Notes under the pieces: model-generated | What the model was told of the DNA's origin: nothing | The model's database searches: none | The model's input: only the letters and a program-made list of their open reading frames with translations | Made by a program: the position numbers and the translations under genes | Shown: positions 27,407-36,593 of the stretch, piece by piece | Layout of the letters: every line of letters begins with the position of its first letter | Position numbering within the stretch: position 1 is the first letter of the stretch | Assembly: GCA_037444855.1 (NCBI GenBank) | Contig: JBBILO010000002.1 | Location: 41,697 to 105,696 of the forward strand | Direction of reading: 5' to 3' | DNA: 64,000 bases | DNA from: JBBILO01 sp037444855 | GTDB taxonomy: Bacteria > Patescibacteriota > Microgenomatia > UBA1406 > GWC2-37-13

Positions 27407-28149
27407 AACTAATTATTGGTTGGTTATATCCAGATTTAATGAGTACCTATGGCGATCGGGGTAATATTCTAGCCTTAAAATACCGGTCACAAAAGAGAGG
27501 GATCGAAGTTGAGATAAAAAAAATTTCATTATTAGAGGTGGCTGAACAATTAAAAACCGTTGATCTAATTTTTATGGGTGGGGCTCAGGATAGACAGCAA
27601 GAGATAGTTAATCGCGATCTTCAAAAAGAAAAAGGGAAATATTTAGAAAAATTAATAGAAAATAAAGTGCCCTCTCTTTTTGTTTGTGGTGCATATCAAT
27701 TTTTAGGTGATTATTATTTAGCCGCCGATGGAACAAAAATTAAAGGGTTGAGAATTTTTGATTTTTATACCGTTAATCCCGGATTAAAAGCAAAAAGGTT
27801 AATTGGTAATATTGTGGTTAAACCATTAATTCCTTCAATTCACGATAAAGAAATTATTGGTTTTGAGAATCACGGTGGAAGAACTTATTTAGCTAATAGT
27901 CATATGGCTTTTGCTAAAGTGATTAAAGGTTTTGGCAACAACGGTGAAGATTTAACCGAAGGGTTTAGATATAAAAACATAATCGGTACTTATCTTCATG
28001 GTCCAATTCTACCAAAAAATTATTTCCTAACTGATTATCTAATTAAGATAGCACTTGAGATTAAATATCAACAGGATATAAAGCTGCCACCATTGAATAA
28101 TGAAATCGAAGAAAGAGCTAGAGAACAAATTTTAAAAAATGTTTTATAG
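27403..28149 (+). CDS. gatD: Lipid II isoglutaminyl synthase, GatD glutaminase subunit
   Basis: This 248-residue class I (triad-type) glutamine amidotransferase related to CobB/CobQ delivers ammonia to MurT so that D-Glu becomes D-isoGln. The YPDLMSTYGDRGN start is diagnostic. The nucleophile Cys is at residue 95 (VCGAYQFLG) and the His at residue 199 (GTYLHGPIL). It forms a two-gene unit with murT. Confidence 0.93.
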   Translation: MKLIIGWLYPDLMSTYGDRGNILALKYRSQKRGIEVEIKKISLLEVAEQLKTVDLIFMGGAQDRQQEIVNRDLQKEKGKYLEKLIENKVPSLFVCGAYQFLGDYYLAADGTKIKGLRIFDFYTVNPGLKAKRLIGNIVVKPLIPSIHDKEIIGFENHGGRTYLANSHMAFAKVIKGFGNNGEDLTEGFRYKNIIGTYLHGPILPKNYFLTDYLIKIALEIKYQQDIKLPPLNNEIEERAREQILKNVL

Positions 28150-28151
28150 TC

Positions 28152-28300
28152 TAAAATTAGTTGAAATCAGTTGTTATCGGTCGCAATCAGTTAAAATAAG
28201 TTAAAATTAATCAAAGTTATCTTAACCAGCTTAGGGATTATGCTCATTATTGAGGGTTTTTTCCGATTTAAAGAGCAAACATTGGCATGACTGTATGGCT
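28152..28300. repeat. Intergenic element, copy D1 (pair with 42490-42640)
   Basis: After gatD, a run of ATCAGTT/AGTTAAAAT words around 28160-28216 aligns with 42522-42575, including ATCGGTC in both. The downstream part (TCATT, TTCCG, AAAGA, CATTG) aligns loosely too. A small CTCA/TGAG stem followed by GGTTTTTT at 28240-28257 could act as a weak terminator. No ORF. Confidence 0.5.
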
Positions 28301-28332
28301 AGGATAGTAAATCGATTAATTTAATAAATTGA

Positions 28333-28338
28333 TATAAT
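28333..28338 (+). promoter_or_regulatory. -10 box of the gatCAB-dnaE operon
   Basis: TATAAT lies 12 nt before the gatC ATG at 28351, giving a leader of only about five bases and no Shine-Dalgarno site. Confidence 0.5.
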
Positions 28339-28350
28339 AATAACATTCTC

Positions 28351-28659
28351 ATGAAAAGTAAAAAAAATAAAAAAGTAAAATTTTTACTCAGTGATGTTTT
28401 TCATTTAGCTCGCTTAGCTCAATTAAAATTAACAGATGAGGAAGCAGAAAAGTATCGTTTACAATTGGAAGAAACTCTGAATTATGTTGATAATTTAAAC
28501 GAACTGAACACTGATCGTTTAGAGGAAGAAGTTTATTTAAATTTAAAAAATGTTTTTTTTGAGGACGGTAAAAAAAACGAACGAATATTTAATATCAATG
28601 ATTTGATAGGAAAAAAAAGGCAAGATAAAAAATATTTTTCAGTTAAGCGAATTTTATAA
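28351..28659 (+). CDS. gatC: Asp/Glu-tRNA amidotransferase subunit C
   Basis: This small subunit (102 residues) stabilises GatA and joins GatA to GatB. It has the family pattern VFHLARLAQLKLTDEEAEKY and LEETLNYVDNLNELNTD in the first 55 residues, then a longer-than-typical basic tail. It stands 1 bp before gatA. Confidence 0.88.
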   Translation: MKSKKNKKVKFLLSDVFHLARLAQLKLTDEEAEKYRLQLEETLNYVDNLNELNTDRLEEEVYLNLKNVFFEDGKKNERIFNINDLIGKKRQDKKYFSVKRIL

Positions 28660-28660
28660 C

Positions 28661-30022
28661 ATGAATCTTTTGGGAAAATCACTTCTTGAGTTAAAAAAAC
28701 TAGTTGAAAAAAAAGAATTATCCTTGGAAGAAGTTTGGGATTATTTTCTTCAAAGAATTGAAAAATACAATTCAAAAATGAATATTTTCTTAACGGTGGT
28801 TCGTAGTAGAAAGGGATTACCAATTGCCATAAAGGATAATTTTTGCACTCGAGGAATAAGGACGACGGCTTCATCAAAAATTTTAGAGAATTTTATTCCC
28901 CCTTATGAATCAACAGTAACGAAAAGATTAATTGAAAATGAATTTTATCCAATTGGAAAAACCAATATGGATGCTTGGGCTCATGGTTCATCAACTGAGA
29001 CATCAGACTTCGGCCCAACCAGAAATCCTTGGGATTTATCTCGATCGCCTGGTGGATCATCTGGTGGTTCTGCAGCGGCAATTGCCGCCTATTTATCCCC
29101 AGCGGCGATTGGTTCTGAAACCGCTGGTTCAATCCGCCAACCAGCGGCTTGGAGTGGAGTCATTGGTTTAAAACCCACTTATGGACGCGTTTCTCGTTAC
29201 GGTTTAATTGCAATGGCTTCATCTTTAGATTGTCCTGGTCCTTTAACTTTAACTGTTGAAGATGCTGCTTATTTATTGCAAGTAATTGCTGGTAAAGATG
29301 AATATGACGCAACTTCTTTGTCACAATCGGTCGACGATTACTTGAAAGAAATGAAAACTAAAAAAAAATTTGTTATCGGAATCGCTGATGATTATTTTGA
29401 GAATGTTGATGAAGAAATTTTAGAAGCAGTACAGAAAGTGATAAAAATTATTAGAAATTTAGGACATAAAATCAAAAAAATTAAATTAATATCTCCAAAA
29501 TACGCCATTTCCGTTTATACCATTATTCAAAGATCCGAGGTTTCTTCCAATCTTTCAAGATATGATGGTATCCGTTATGGAAGAAATAGAGATTTTTTTG
29601 GCGCTGAAGCAAAAAGAAGAATTATGCTAGGAACTTTTGCTCTTTCACATGGTTATTTTGAAGCATATTATAAGAAAGCGGTGAAAGCGAGGCAATTGAT
29701 TATCGATGATTATAAAAAAGTTTTTCATGAAATTGATCTAATTTTTGCTCCAACAACACCAGTGACGGCATTAAAACTCGGTGAATTTGAAAAATATCCT
29801 TTTTTTGGTGAGATGATGGATGTTTTAAATGAACCAGCGGCTATTGCTGGATTACCAGCGATTAATTTACCAATCGGATTAGACAAAAACTTTATGCCTA
29901 TAGGCGGACAGATAATTGGTCCTTGGTTGAAAGAAGCCGATATTTTAAATTTAGCTTATCAAATTGAAAAAGAAACTAATTTTTTCAATGTTATCAATCA
30001 AGGCCTAAAAAAATGGCAATAA
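28661..30022 (+). CDS. gatA: Asp/Glu-tRNA amidotransferase subunit A (amidase)
   Basis: GatA hydrolyses glutamine to feed ammonia for conversion of Glu-tRNA-Gln or Asp-tRNA-Asn. The 453-residue protein has the Ser-cisSer-Lys triad: Lys58 in PIAIKDN, a Ser in the SPGGSSGGSAAA block and a Ser in GSETAGSIRQPA (commonly GSDTGGS). The Gly-rich amidase signature and C-terminal FAPTTPVTAL are intact. It overlaps gatB by 10 bp. Confidence 0.96.
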   Translation: MNLLGKSLLELKKLVEKKELSLEEVWDYFLQRIEKYNSKMNIFLTVVRSRKGLPIAIKDNFCTRGIRTTASSKILENFIPPYESTVTKRLIENEFYPIGKTNMDAWAHGSSTETSDFGPTRNPWDLSRSPGGSSGGSAAAIAAYLSPAAIGSETAGSIRQPAAWSGVIGLKPTYGRVSRYGLIAMASSLDCPGPLTLTVEDAAYLLQVIAGKDEYDATSLSQSVDDYLKEMKTKKKFVIGIADDYFENVDEEILEAVQKVIKIIRNLGHKIKKIKLISPKYAISVYTIIQRSEVSSNLSRYDGIRYGRNRDFFGAEAKRRIMLGTFALSHGYFEAYYKKAVKARQLIIDDYKKVFHEIDLIFAPTTPVTALKLGEFEKYPFFGEMMDVLNEPAAIAGLPAINLPIGLDKNFMPIGGQIIGPWLKEADILNLAYQIEKETNFFNVINQGLKKWQ

Positions 30023-31416
30023 ATTATGATTTAAAAAATTATCGTCCAGTTATTGGATTGGAAATTCATGTTGAGCTAAAAACCAAGTCTAAAATGTTTT
30101 GTCAGTGTTCAGCCGACTATTTTGGTAAGAAAGCAAATACGAATGTCTGTCCGGTGTGCCTGGGACTACCTGGCGCTTTACCAGTTCCAAATAAAAAAGC
30201 TATTGAATGGACAATATTAATCGGTAAAGCATTAAACTGCAAAATCAATTTAGTATCGAAATTTGATAGAAAACATTACTTTTATCCTGATTTACCTAAA
30301 GGTTATCAGATTTCTCAATACGATCAACCATTTTGTCAGAATGGATTTTTAGATATTTATCCAGAGAAATCTGATAATTTAGAAATAGCCTTAAAAGAAA
30401 GAAAAAGATTTCGTATTCGAAGAGTTCATTTAGAAGAAGATACGGGAAAATTAATTCATCAAGGGAATGAAACCTTGATTAATTTTAATCGATCTGGTGT
30501 TCCCCTCGTTGAAATTGTAACTGAGCCTGATTTTAGTTCTTCATTGGAAGTAAAAAGATTTCTTGAAGAACTCCAAATAGTTTTACGCTATCTTAATGTT
30601 TCAGATTGCGACATGGAGAAAGGAACAATGAGACTTGAGCCAAATATTTCGGTTAGAAAAATCCTAAATTCCAACCATCCAATCCCAAGTAGATTGCCTT
30701 CATATAAAGTTGAAGTTAAAAATATTAACTCTTTTAGATTCGTTAAACAGGCAATTGATTATGAGATAAAAAGGCAGATTGAAGTATTAGAAAAAGGAGA
30801 AAATCCAAGACAAGAAACTCGAGGATTTGATGAAAAAAAAGGAATTACTTATTCACAAAGACTGAAAGAAGAGGCGCAAGATTATCGTTATTTTCCCGAT
30901 CCTGATATTCCTCCGATTATTTTTGAAAATGAGGACATTGATTTAATTAAAGTTCCTCAATTACCTTGGGAAAATCTTATCAATTTGGTGAAAAATTTTA
31001 GTCTTAGATATATTGACGCTTTCATTTTAACGAGAGATTTTAATTTATTAAATTATTTCCTTAATTTAACTAATGAGATAAAAAAAAGAAGAATCAAGGA
31101 ATTAATCACAATAGAAGATTTACATCAAAAAATCGCCAATTTAATTATTAATAAAAAAACGATCATCGAACTGAATTTTGACGAAGTTATAAATAAGATA
31201 AAAGATGCTTTTATTGTTTCTCCTATTGATGAAGGGTTATTAGAAAAGGTTGTCAAAAAGGTAATTATTAATAATTCAAAAGCAGTATCTGATTATCATT
31301 CAGGCAAAGAAAATGCTCTTATGTTTTTAACCGGCCAGGTAATGAAAGAGACTAAAGGCAAAGTAAAAGCTATTAAAGTCATTGAAAAGTTAAAGACTAT
31401 TTTGTCTAATAAATAA
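30013..31416 (+). CDS. gatB: Asp/Glu-tRNA amidotransferase subunit B
   Basis: GatB binds the misacylated tRNA and activates its carboxyl group with ATP. The 467-residue protein begins with VIGLEIHVELKTKSKMFC and has the zinc Cys residues (CQC, CPVC), the HLEEDTGKL block, RSGVPLVEIVTEPD, and the C-terminal YqeY-like domain ending in GQVMKETKGK. It is co-transcribed with gatCA and dnaE. Confidence 0.96.
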   Translation: MAINYDLKNYRPVIGLEIHVELKTKSKMFCQCSADYFGKKANTNVCPVCLGLPGALPVPNKKAIEWTILIGKALNCKINLVSKFDRKHYFYPDLPKGYQISQYDQPFCQNGFLDIYPEKSDNLEIALKERKRFRIRRVHLEEDTGKLIHQGNETLINFNRSGVPLVEIVTEPDFSSSLEVKRFLEELQIVLRYLNVSDCDMEKGTMRLEPNISVRKILNSNHPIPSRLPSYKVEVKNINSFRFVKQAIDYEIKRQIEVLEKGENPRQETRGFDEKKGITYSQRLKEEAQDYRYFPDPDIPPIIFENEDIDLIKVPQLPWENLINLVKNFSLRYIDAFILTRDFNLLNYFLNLTNEIKKRRIKELITIEDLHQKIANLIINKKTIIELNFDEVINKIKDAFIVSPIDEGLLEKVVKKVIINNSKAVSDYHSGKENALMFLTGQVMKETKGKVKAIKVIEKLKTILSNK

Positions 31417-31422
31417 AAAAAT

Positions 31423-34400
31423 ATGTCCTTTGTTCATCTTCATGTTCATTCTGAGTATTCTTTACTTGATGGTATGTGTCGTTTAGATCAACTATTTGAA
31501 AAAGCAAAACAATTCAATATGCCGGCTGTGTCTTTAACTGATCATGGAGCGCTGTATGGCGCTTTTAAATTTTATTTGAAAAGCTTAAAATATGGCGTCA
31601 AGCCGATTATTGGTGTTGAAGCTTACAAGTCAAAAAATTCCCGTTTTGATAAGCAGTCTGGTATCGGTCGAGATCAATATCATTTAGTTCTTTTAGCAAA
31701 AAATTATCAAGGATATAAGAACCTTTTAAAACTTATAAGTAGAGCTCATCTTGAGGGTTATTATTACAAGCCGAGGATTGACTTTGATCTTTTAAAGAAT
31801 TATCATGAAGGGTTAATTGTTTTATCTGGCTGTTTACAAGGAGAAATATCTCAAGCAATTCTTAACAATCAGGAAAGTGAGGCAGAAAATGTTTTGAAGA
31901 AATATTTAGAAATTTTTGACAAAGATTTTTATCTTGAAATTCAAAGGCATAAAAAATTAAAAGGAGAAGAAAAAGTCAATTTGGGTTTAATCTCTTTATC
32001 TAAAAAATATGGTGTGCCTTTGGTGGCGACGAATGATGTTCATTACCTTAATGAGAGTGATGCATACGCTCATGAGGTTCTTCTTTGCATCCAAACACAA
32101 CGAGTGATCTTTGAAAAGAATCGCCCTTTATCGATGATCGATACTCCCGAATTCTATTTTAAATCTTCAGAAATGATGAAAGGACTTTTTATTGATATAC
32201 CGCAAGCAATTGATAATACGCTAAAAATCGCTAATGAGTGTGAAGTTAAAATTCCATTTGGCCAATGGATTTTACCGAAATTTCCAACACCCGATAATTT
32301 TTCAGAAATTGATTATTTAAAATACTTAATCAATCAAAATAAATCAAAAATAAAAAATTACCCATTTGATGAAATTAATGAACGGCTTAACTATGAAACA
32401 AAAATTATTGTCGAAAAAGGATATGCTGCTTATTTTCTAATTGTTTCCGATATTGTTAATTGGGCAAAAAAAAACGGAATAGCCGTTGGACCAGGTCGAG
32501 GATCGGCCGCTGGCTCTTTGGTGGCTTATTTACTGGGAATTACCGAAATAAATCCATTAGATTATAATCTTCCATTTGAACGATTTTTAAATCCAGAGAG
32601 ACCGACTCCGCCAGATATCGATATTGATTTTTCCGATGTTCGCCGAGATGAAGTTTTGCGATATGTAGTTAACAAGTATGGCGAAGAAAAAGTAGCTCAG
32701 ATTATTACCTTTGGGACAATGGAGTCGAGGTTAGTGGTGAGAGATGTCGCCAGAGCTTTAGGTCTAACTTATTCTCAAGGGGATCGAATAGCTAAGATGA
32801 TCCCGCCGCCAAGGCAAGGTTTTTCTATGACTATTGCTCAAGCGTTAAAAGAGTCTTCAGCTTTGAATTTTGCTTATAATAGTGAACTAGATACCAAAAA
32901 GGTTATTGATATTGCACGGGAGATAGAAGGTCTTCCTCGTCATGTTTCTGTTCACGCCGCCGGAGTTGTCATTGGTCCTTCTGATTTAACTGATTATGTT
33001 CCGCTTCAGCGAGAAGCAAAAGAAGGGAGAATTATTACTCAATACGATATGTATTGTTTAGATCTAAACGCCGTTTCTGACGGGAAAGCGATTGGTCTTT
33101 TAAAAATGGATTTTTTAGGCTTAAGAAATCTTACCATCCTTGAAAATGCTTTTAAGTATATTAAAGAATTAAAAGAGATAGAGTTAAATGTCAACAAAAT
33201 TCCACTGTATGATAAAAAAACATTTAATTTAATTTCTCATGGAAAAACCTATGGCGTTTTTCAACTGGAATCCGCTGGTATGCAGAAATTGGGGAAAGAA
33301 CTTAAACCAGAGAAATTGAGTGATATCGCGGCGATGGTCGCTCTTTATCGTCCTGGACCAATGGAGTTAATTCCTTTATTTATTGAAGGCAAAAGAAATC
33401 CAAAGAAAATTAGCTATCTTCATCCTTCCCTGAAGCCAATTTTAGAGGAGACTTATGGGGTATTAGTTTATCAAGAACAAGTGATGGAAATCGCTCATCA
33501 AATCGCCGGTTATACGATGAGTGAAGCCGATAATTTAAGATTGGCAATGGGAAAAAAGAAAAAAGAATTGATGAAAAAGGAAAAAGAAAAATTTATCAAA
33601 AGGTCGGTGGAAAGAGGTTTAAAAAAATCAATTGCTGAAAAAATTTTTAATTTTATTGAGAAGTTTGCTTCTTATGGTTTTAATAAACCGCATTCAGCTT
33701 CATACGGGTTAATCGCTTACTGGACAGCATATGTTAAAGCAAATTATCCAGTTGAGTATATGACATCATTGCTTTCGGCTGAACTTCTGGGCGTAGCCGG
33801 TCCGCAAAGAGAACTGAAAATGACTCAAGCATTAGAAGAATGTCGGAAATTAGGGATTAAAGTTTTAGGTCCGGATATTAATAAAAGTTCAGCGGGATTT
33901 TCCATCGAAAAAGATGCTATTCGATTTGGTTTATCGGCGATAAAAAATGTTGGTCAGGCTGCTGTTGAGTCAATCCTTTCAGCACGCAAGAAAGGAGAAT
34001 TTCGAAGTTTCTGTGATTTTTTAAGTCGAGTTGACTTAAGAAAAGTAAATAAAAAAACAGTTGAGAGTTTAATCAAAGCGGGTGCTTTGAGTCATTTTGG
34101 CAATCGAGCGACTTTACTTTCTTATTATCCTCAAGCGCTAAAAGAGATTAGTCATCACTTAGAGGAAGATATAAAAGGACAATTTTCTCTCTTTTCCCAA
34201 AAGGTTGAATTTTTAAAAGATAAATACAACGTTTTAGAAGAATTTTCTTCTGAGGAAATTTTTCAAATGGAAAAAGAGGTAATTGGATTTTCTTTAACAA
34301 TTAATCCGCTCGGACATTTACCGGATGAAATTAAGAAAAAGGTCACTAAAAAAATAGGACAAATTTCTGCCGAAGATATTAATAAAACCCATATTCTTTT

Positions 34401-34629
34401 AGGAATCATTAGTCAGATAAAAAAAATTACGACAAAAAAGAACAATTCAGAAATGGCTTTTATTCAGGTTTATGATGAAACTGGATCAATAGAACTAGTG
34501 GTTTTTCCAGAATTTTTTAAAAAATTTAAAGATTCACTTATTTTAAACAAATTAATTATTTTTAAAGGAAAAATTACCTCAAAAAATGATCGTCTAAGTG
34601 TTATTGTAGAGAATTTAAAGGCGATTTGA
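31423..34629 (+). CDS. dnaE: DNA polymerase III alpha subunit (DnaE)
   Basis: This is the replicative C-family polymerase, 1068 residues, slightly short for the family. The PHP domain starts HLHVHSEYSLLDG, SLTDHG follows, and the palm has GPGRGSAAGSLVAY and the PDIDIDFSD catalytic Asp pair. Then come the LYRPGPMELIP and KPHSASYGLIAYWTAY motifs, helix-hairpin-helix and a C-terminal OB fold (residues about 985-1068). The largely intact PHP His/Asp set suggests possible built-in exonuclease activity, but this is inference. It lies 6 bp after gatB. Confidence 0.96.
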   Translation: MSFVHLHVHSEYSLLDGMCRLDQLFEKAKQFNMPAVSLTDHGALYGAFKFYLKSLKYGVKPIIGVEAYKSKNSRFDKQSGIGRDQYHLVLLAKNYQGYKNLLKLISRAHLEGYYYKPRIDFDLLKNYHEGLIVLSGCLQGEISQAILNNQESEAENVLKKYLEIFDKDFYLEIQRHKKLKGEEKVNLGLISLSKKYGVPLVATNDVHYLNESDAYAHEVLLCIQTQRVIFEKNRPLSMIDTPEFYFKSSEMMKGLFIDIPQAIDNTLKIANECEVKIPFGQWILPKFPTPDNFSEIDYLKYLINQNKSKIKNYPFDEINERLNYETKIIVEKGYAAYFLIVSDIVNWAKKNGIAVGPGRGSAAGSLVAYLLGITEINPLDYNLPFERFLNPERPTPPDIDIDFSDVRRDEVLRYVVNKYGEEKVAQIITFGTMESRLVVRDVARALGLTYSQGDRIAKMIPPPRQGFSMTIAQALKESSALNFAYNSELDTKKVIDIAREIEGLPRHVSVHAAGVVIGPSDLTDYVPLQREAKEGRIITQYDMYCLDLNAVSDGKAIGLLKMDFLGLRNLTILENAFKYIKELKEIELNVNKIPLYDKKTFNLISHGKTYGVFQLESAGMQKLGKELKPEKLSDIAAMVALYRPGPMELIPLFIEGKRNPKKISYLHPSLKPILEETYGVLVYQEQVMEIAHQIAGYTMSEADNLRLAMGKKKKELMKKEKEKFIKRSVERGLKKSIAEKIFNFIEKFASYGFNKPHSASYGLIAYWTAYVKANYPVEYMTSLLSAELLGVAGPQRELKMTQALEECRKLGIKVLGPDINKSSAGFSIEKDAIRFGLSAIKNVGQAAVESILSARKKGEFRSFCDFLSRVDLRKVNKKTVESLIKAGALSHFGNRATLLSYYPQALKEISHHLEEDIKGQFSLFSQKVEFLKDKYNVLEEFSSEEIFQMEKEVIGFSLTINPLGHLPDEIKKKVTKKIGQISAEDINKTHILLGIISQIKKITTKKNNSEMAFIQVYDETGSIELVVFPEFFKKFKDSLILNKLIIFKGKITSKNDRLSVIVENLKAI

Positions 34630-34640
34630 TCTTGACGAAT

Positions 34641-34877
34641 ATGAAAAAATTTTTTAAAATAAATAATGATGGTTTGATAAAAGAATATCAAATAAAGAAA
34701 GAAAAAAGAACAAGAGGGTTAAAATTTCAAGAATTTAAATATTTTGGAGTCGGTTTCTAATTAATGATTCCTATTTTTTTGGGTTTATTAATAGGTTTTT
34801 TAACAAAAAAGTAATTTTTTTTATTTTTTTTGGGACAATTTTTACTTTTTACAATTTATATAAAATTACAAAAGAAT
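34641..34877 (+). pseudogene. AtpZ/AtpI-like ATP synthase accessory gene broken by two in-frame TAA codons
   Basis: Reading from ATG 34641, one frame gives a basic 39-residue N-terminus ending YFGVGF, then TAA at 34758-34760, then LMIPIFLGLLIGFLTKK, then TAA at 34812-34814, then a second hydrophobic segment FFLFFLGQFLLFTIYIKLQK. Joined, these give two TM helices separated by a short basic turn, the layout of AtpZ/AtpI proteins, in the position directly upstream of atpB where such genes usually sit. Resemblance was judged by eye. Separate short peptides or assembly errors are alternatives. Confidence 0.5.
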
Positions 34878-34879
34878 AA

Positions 34880-35623
34880 ATGCCGCATATTAGTCTAAAA
34901 GCCGAACCGATTTTTCATTTTTTGGGGCTTCCTGTTACTAACTCAATTTTGACCTCCTTTTTAGCTTTGATTATTTTTTTCTTCTTGGCAATTTATTTTA
35001 AAATTCAGATTAATAAATCACCACAAAATAGAGGACATTTATTTTATCTGCTTAATTTAATTAATAAAGGTCTATACGATTTTTTTTATACTATTTTTAA
35101 GGAAAAAACCGAAATTTTTTATCCTCTCGTAGCAGGTTTTTTTCTATTTGTGCTCTTGCAAAACTGGTTAGGATTACTTCCAGGAGTAGGAAGTATTTTA
35201 ATAAAGGTAATTGAACACGAAAAAGAATACCACGTTCCTATTTTCCGTGGAGGAACTGCTGATTTGAACTTAACCATTTTTTTAGGATTATTGTCGGTTC
35301 TTCTTAGTCAATATTATTCAATAAAATATTTAGGTTTTAAAGGTTATGTCAAAAGGTTTTATAATCTTAATAATCCGATGAGTTTTTTTATTGGCACATT
35401 AGAGATTATTTCTGAGTTTTCAAAAATTCTTTCTTTTTCTTTTCGTTTGTTTGGCAATATTTTTGCTGGTGAGGTTTTATTAACAATTATGGCTTTTTTA
35501 GTCCCAATTTTGGCCCCGGTACCGTTTTTCTTTCTTGAGATATTTGTTGGTTTTATCCAGGCGTTAGTTTTTTCGATGTTAACCGCAGTTTTTATTAGTT
35601 TAGCAATCCAAAAAGATCACTAA
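34880..35623 (+). CDS. atpB: F-type ATP synthase subunit a
   Basis: This 247-residue polytopic Fo subunit forms the proton half-channels. The essential Arg sits in SFRLFGNIFAGEVLL, and a C-terminal helix with FVGFIQALVFSMLTAVFI is standard. About five TM helices are seen. It is the first intact gene of the atpBEFHAGDC operon. Confidence 0.95.
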   Translation: MPHISLKAEPIFHFLGLPVTNSILTSFLALIIFFFLAIYFKIQINKSPQNRGHLFYLLNLINKGLYDFFYTIFKEKTEIFYPLVAGFFLFVLLQNWLGLLPGVGSILIKVIEHEKEYHVPIFRGGTADLNLTIFLGLLSVLLSQYYSIKYLGFKGYVKRFYNLNNPMSFFIGTLEIISEFSKILSFSFRLFGNIFAGEVLLTIMAFLVPILAPVPFFFLEIFVGFIQALVFSMLTAVFISLAIQKDH

Positions 35624-35632
35624 AGGAGGTGT
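35622..35632 (+). promoter_or_regulatory. Strong Shine-Dalgarno of atpE
   Basis: AAAGGAGGTG at 35622-35631 precedes the ATG at 35638 by six bases and decides the atpE start against the in-frame GTG at 35629, which lies inside this site. High initiation fits the multiple copies of subunit c per complex. Confidence 0.8.
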
Positions 35633-35637
35633 TTGAA

Positions 35638-35865
35638 ATGACTGAAGAGGCAGCAAAATTAATTGGGACAGCGTTGGCGATTGGATTAGGCGCCATTGGC
35701 CCAGCTATAGGGATTGGTATCATTGGCGGTAAAGCAGTCGAGGCTTTGGGAAGAAATCCGGAAGCAGAGTCGTCTATCAGGACAATAATGATTTTAGCTA
35801 TTGCTTTTGCCGAAGCAGTAGCTATTTATGCTTTAGTAATATCATTAATTATTAAATTTACTTAA
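35638..35865 (+). CDS. atpE: F-type ATP synthase subunit c
   Basis: This 75-residue hairpin of two TM helices forms the rotor ring. The loop has GRNPEAE around residue 39, and the ion-binding carboxylate is Glu59 in AFAEAVAIYALVI. The Na+-type signature (Gln in helix 1 after the Pro, plus Glu-Ser/Thr in helix 2) is absent: helix 1 reads GPAIGIGIIGG and helix 2 has Glu-Ala. H+ coupling is therefore expected. Confidence 0.95.
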   Translation: MTEEAAKLIGTALAIGLGAIGPAIGIGIIGGKAVEALGRNPEAESSIRTIMILAIAFAEAVAIYALVISLIIKFT

Positions 35866-35868
35866 TTT

Positions 35869-36369
35869 ATGGAAAAATTAGGTATCGATATTAAGTTATT
35901 ACTTGCTCAGGCAATAAATTTTTTACTCTTCTTTTATCTTTATAAAAAATTCATTGCCAAACCTTTTTTATCTTATTTGAAAAATCAAAAGAAAAAAGAG
36001 GAAGAAAAAGCAAGTTTAGAAGAGGAAATCAATCAAAAAAGAGATGCATGGTTAAAAGAAAGCGAATTAAAAAAGAAAGAGTTGAAAAAAGAGCTTCAAG
36101 AATTAAGATCCCAGTTAAAAAAAGAAGCCGAAGAAGAAAAAAAGAAAATTTTAGAGGAGACAAAAAAACAGGCTGAAATAATAAAAGAAAGAGCGTTAAG
36201 AGAGGTAACTATAAAAGAGAAAAAACTTGAATTAGAGCTAAAAAAGCAATTAATTGAAGAGACTATGATATTAGTTGAGAAAGGATTGAATGATCTTTTG
36301 CCTGAAGACATAGAAAAAAAATTAACCTCGAATTTGATTAAAAATTTAAAAAATAAAATCATCAACTAA
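35869..36369 (+). CDS. atpF: F-type ATP synthase subunit b
   Basis: This 166-residue peripheral-stalk protein has an N-terminal TM helix (about residues 8-28, then KKFIAKPFLSYL) and a long Lys/Glu-rich coiled coil. Length is normal. It overlaps the atpH start by one base. Confidence 0.93.
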   Translation: MEKLGIDIKLLLAQAINFLLFFYLYKKFIAKPFLSYLKNQKKKEEEKASLEEEINQKRDAWLKESELKKKELKKELQELRSQLKKEAEEEKKKILEETKKQAEIIKERALREVTIKEKKLELELKKQLIEETMILVEKGLNDLLPEDIEKKLTSNLIKNLKNKIIN

Positions 36370-36593
36370 TGAAAGCTGTAACTATCCGAGTTTTTTCTGT
36401 TTACCCCTTAAGTAGAGAAGAGAAAGATGAAATAAAGAAAATTTTTCAAGTGAAAAATGAAGATGAAATCGAAAATATTATTGATAAGAAATTGATTGGT
36501 GGTTTGAGGATAATCTATGGTAATCGAGTTTTTGATTTGTCATTAAAAGGTCGGTTAAATAAATTAAAAAATATTCTTTATGAGACAGGCTAA
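36369..36593 (+). CDS. atpH: F-type ATP synthase delta subunit, C-terminal domain only
   Basis: The protein has 74 residues against about 180 for a normal delta subunit. It retains the C-terminal segment, including LIGGLRIIYGNRVFDLSLKGRLNKL, that contacts subunit b. The N-terminal helical domain that caps the alpha3beta3 crown is missing, and the gene begins right at the atpF stop, leaving no room for it. The reading frame is clean, so this looks like evolved reduction. It overlaps atpA by 14 bp. Confidence 0.85.
   Translation: MKAVTIRVFSVYPLSREEKDEIKKIFQVKNEDEIENIIDKKLIGGLRIIYGNRVFDLSLKGRLNKLKNILYETG

Noticed and set aside
34758..34814. Possible recoding of TAA as a sense codon
   Set aside because: TAA and TGA both end many normal genes here (for example murD ends TAA, and uvrB ends TGA at an overlap), so a genome-wide recoding is not supported.
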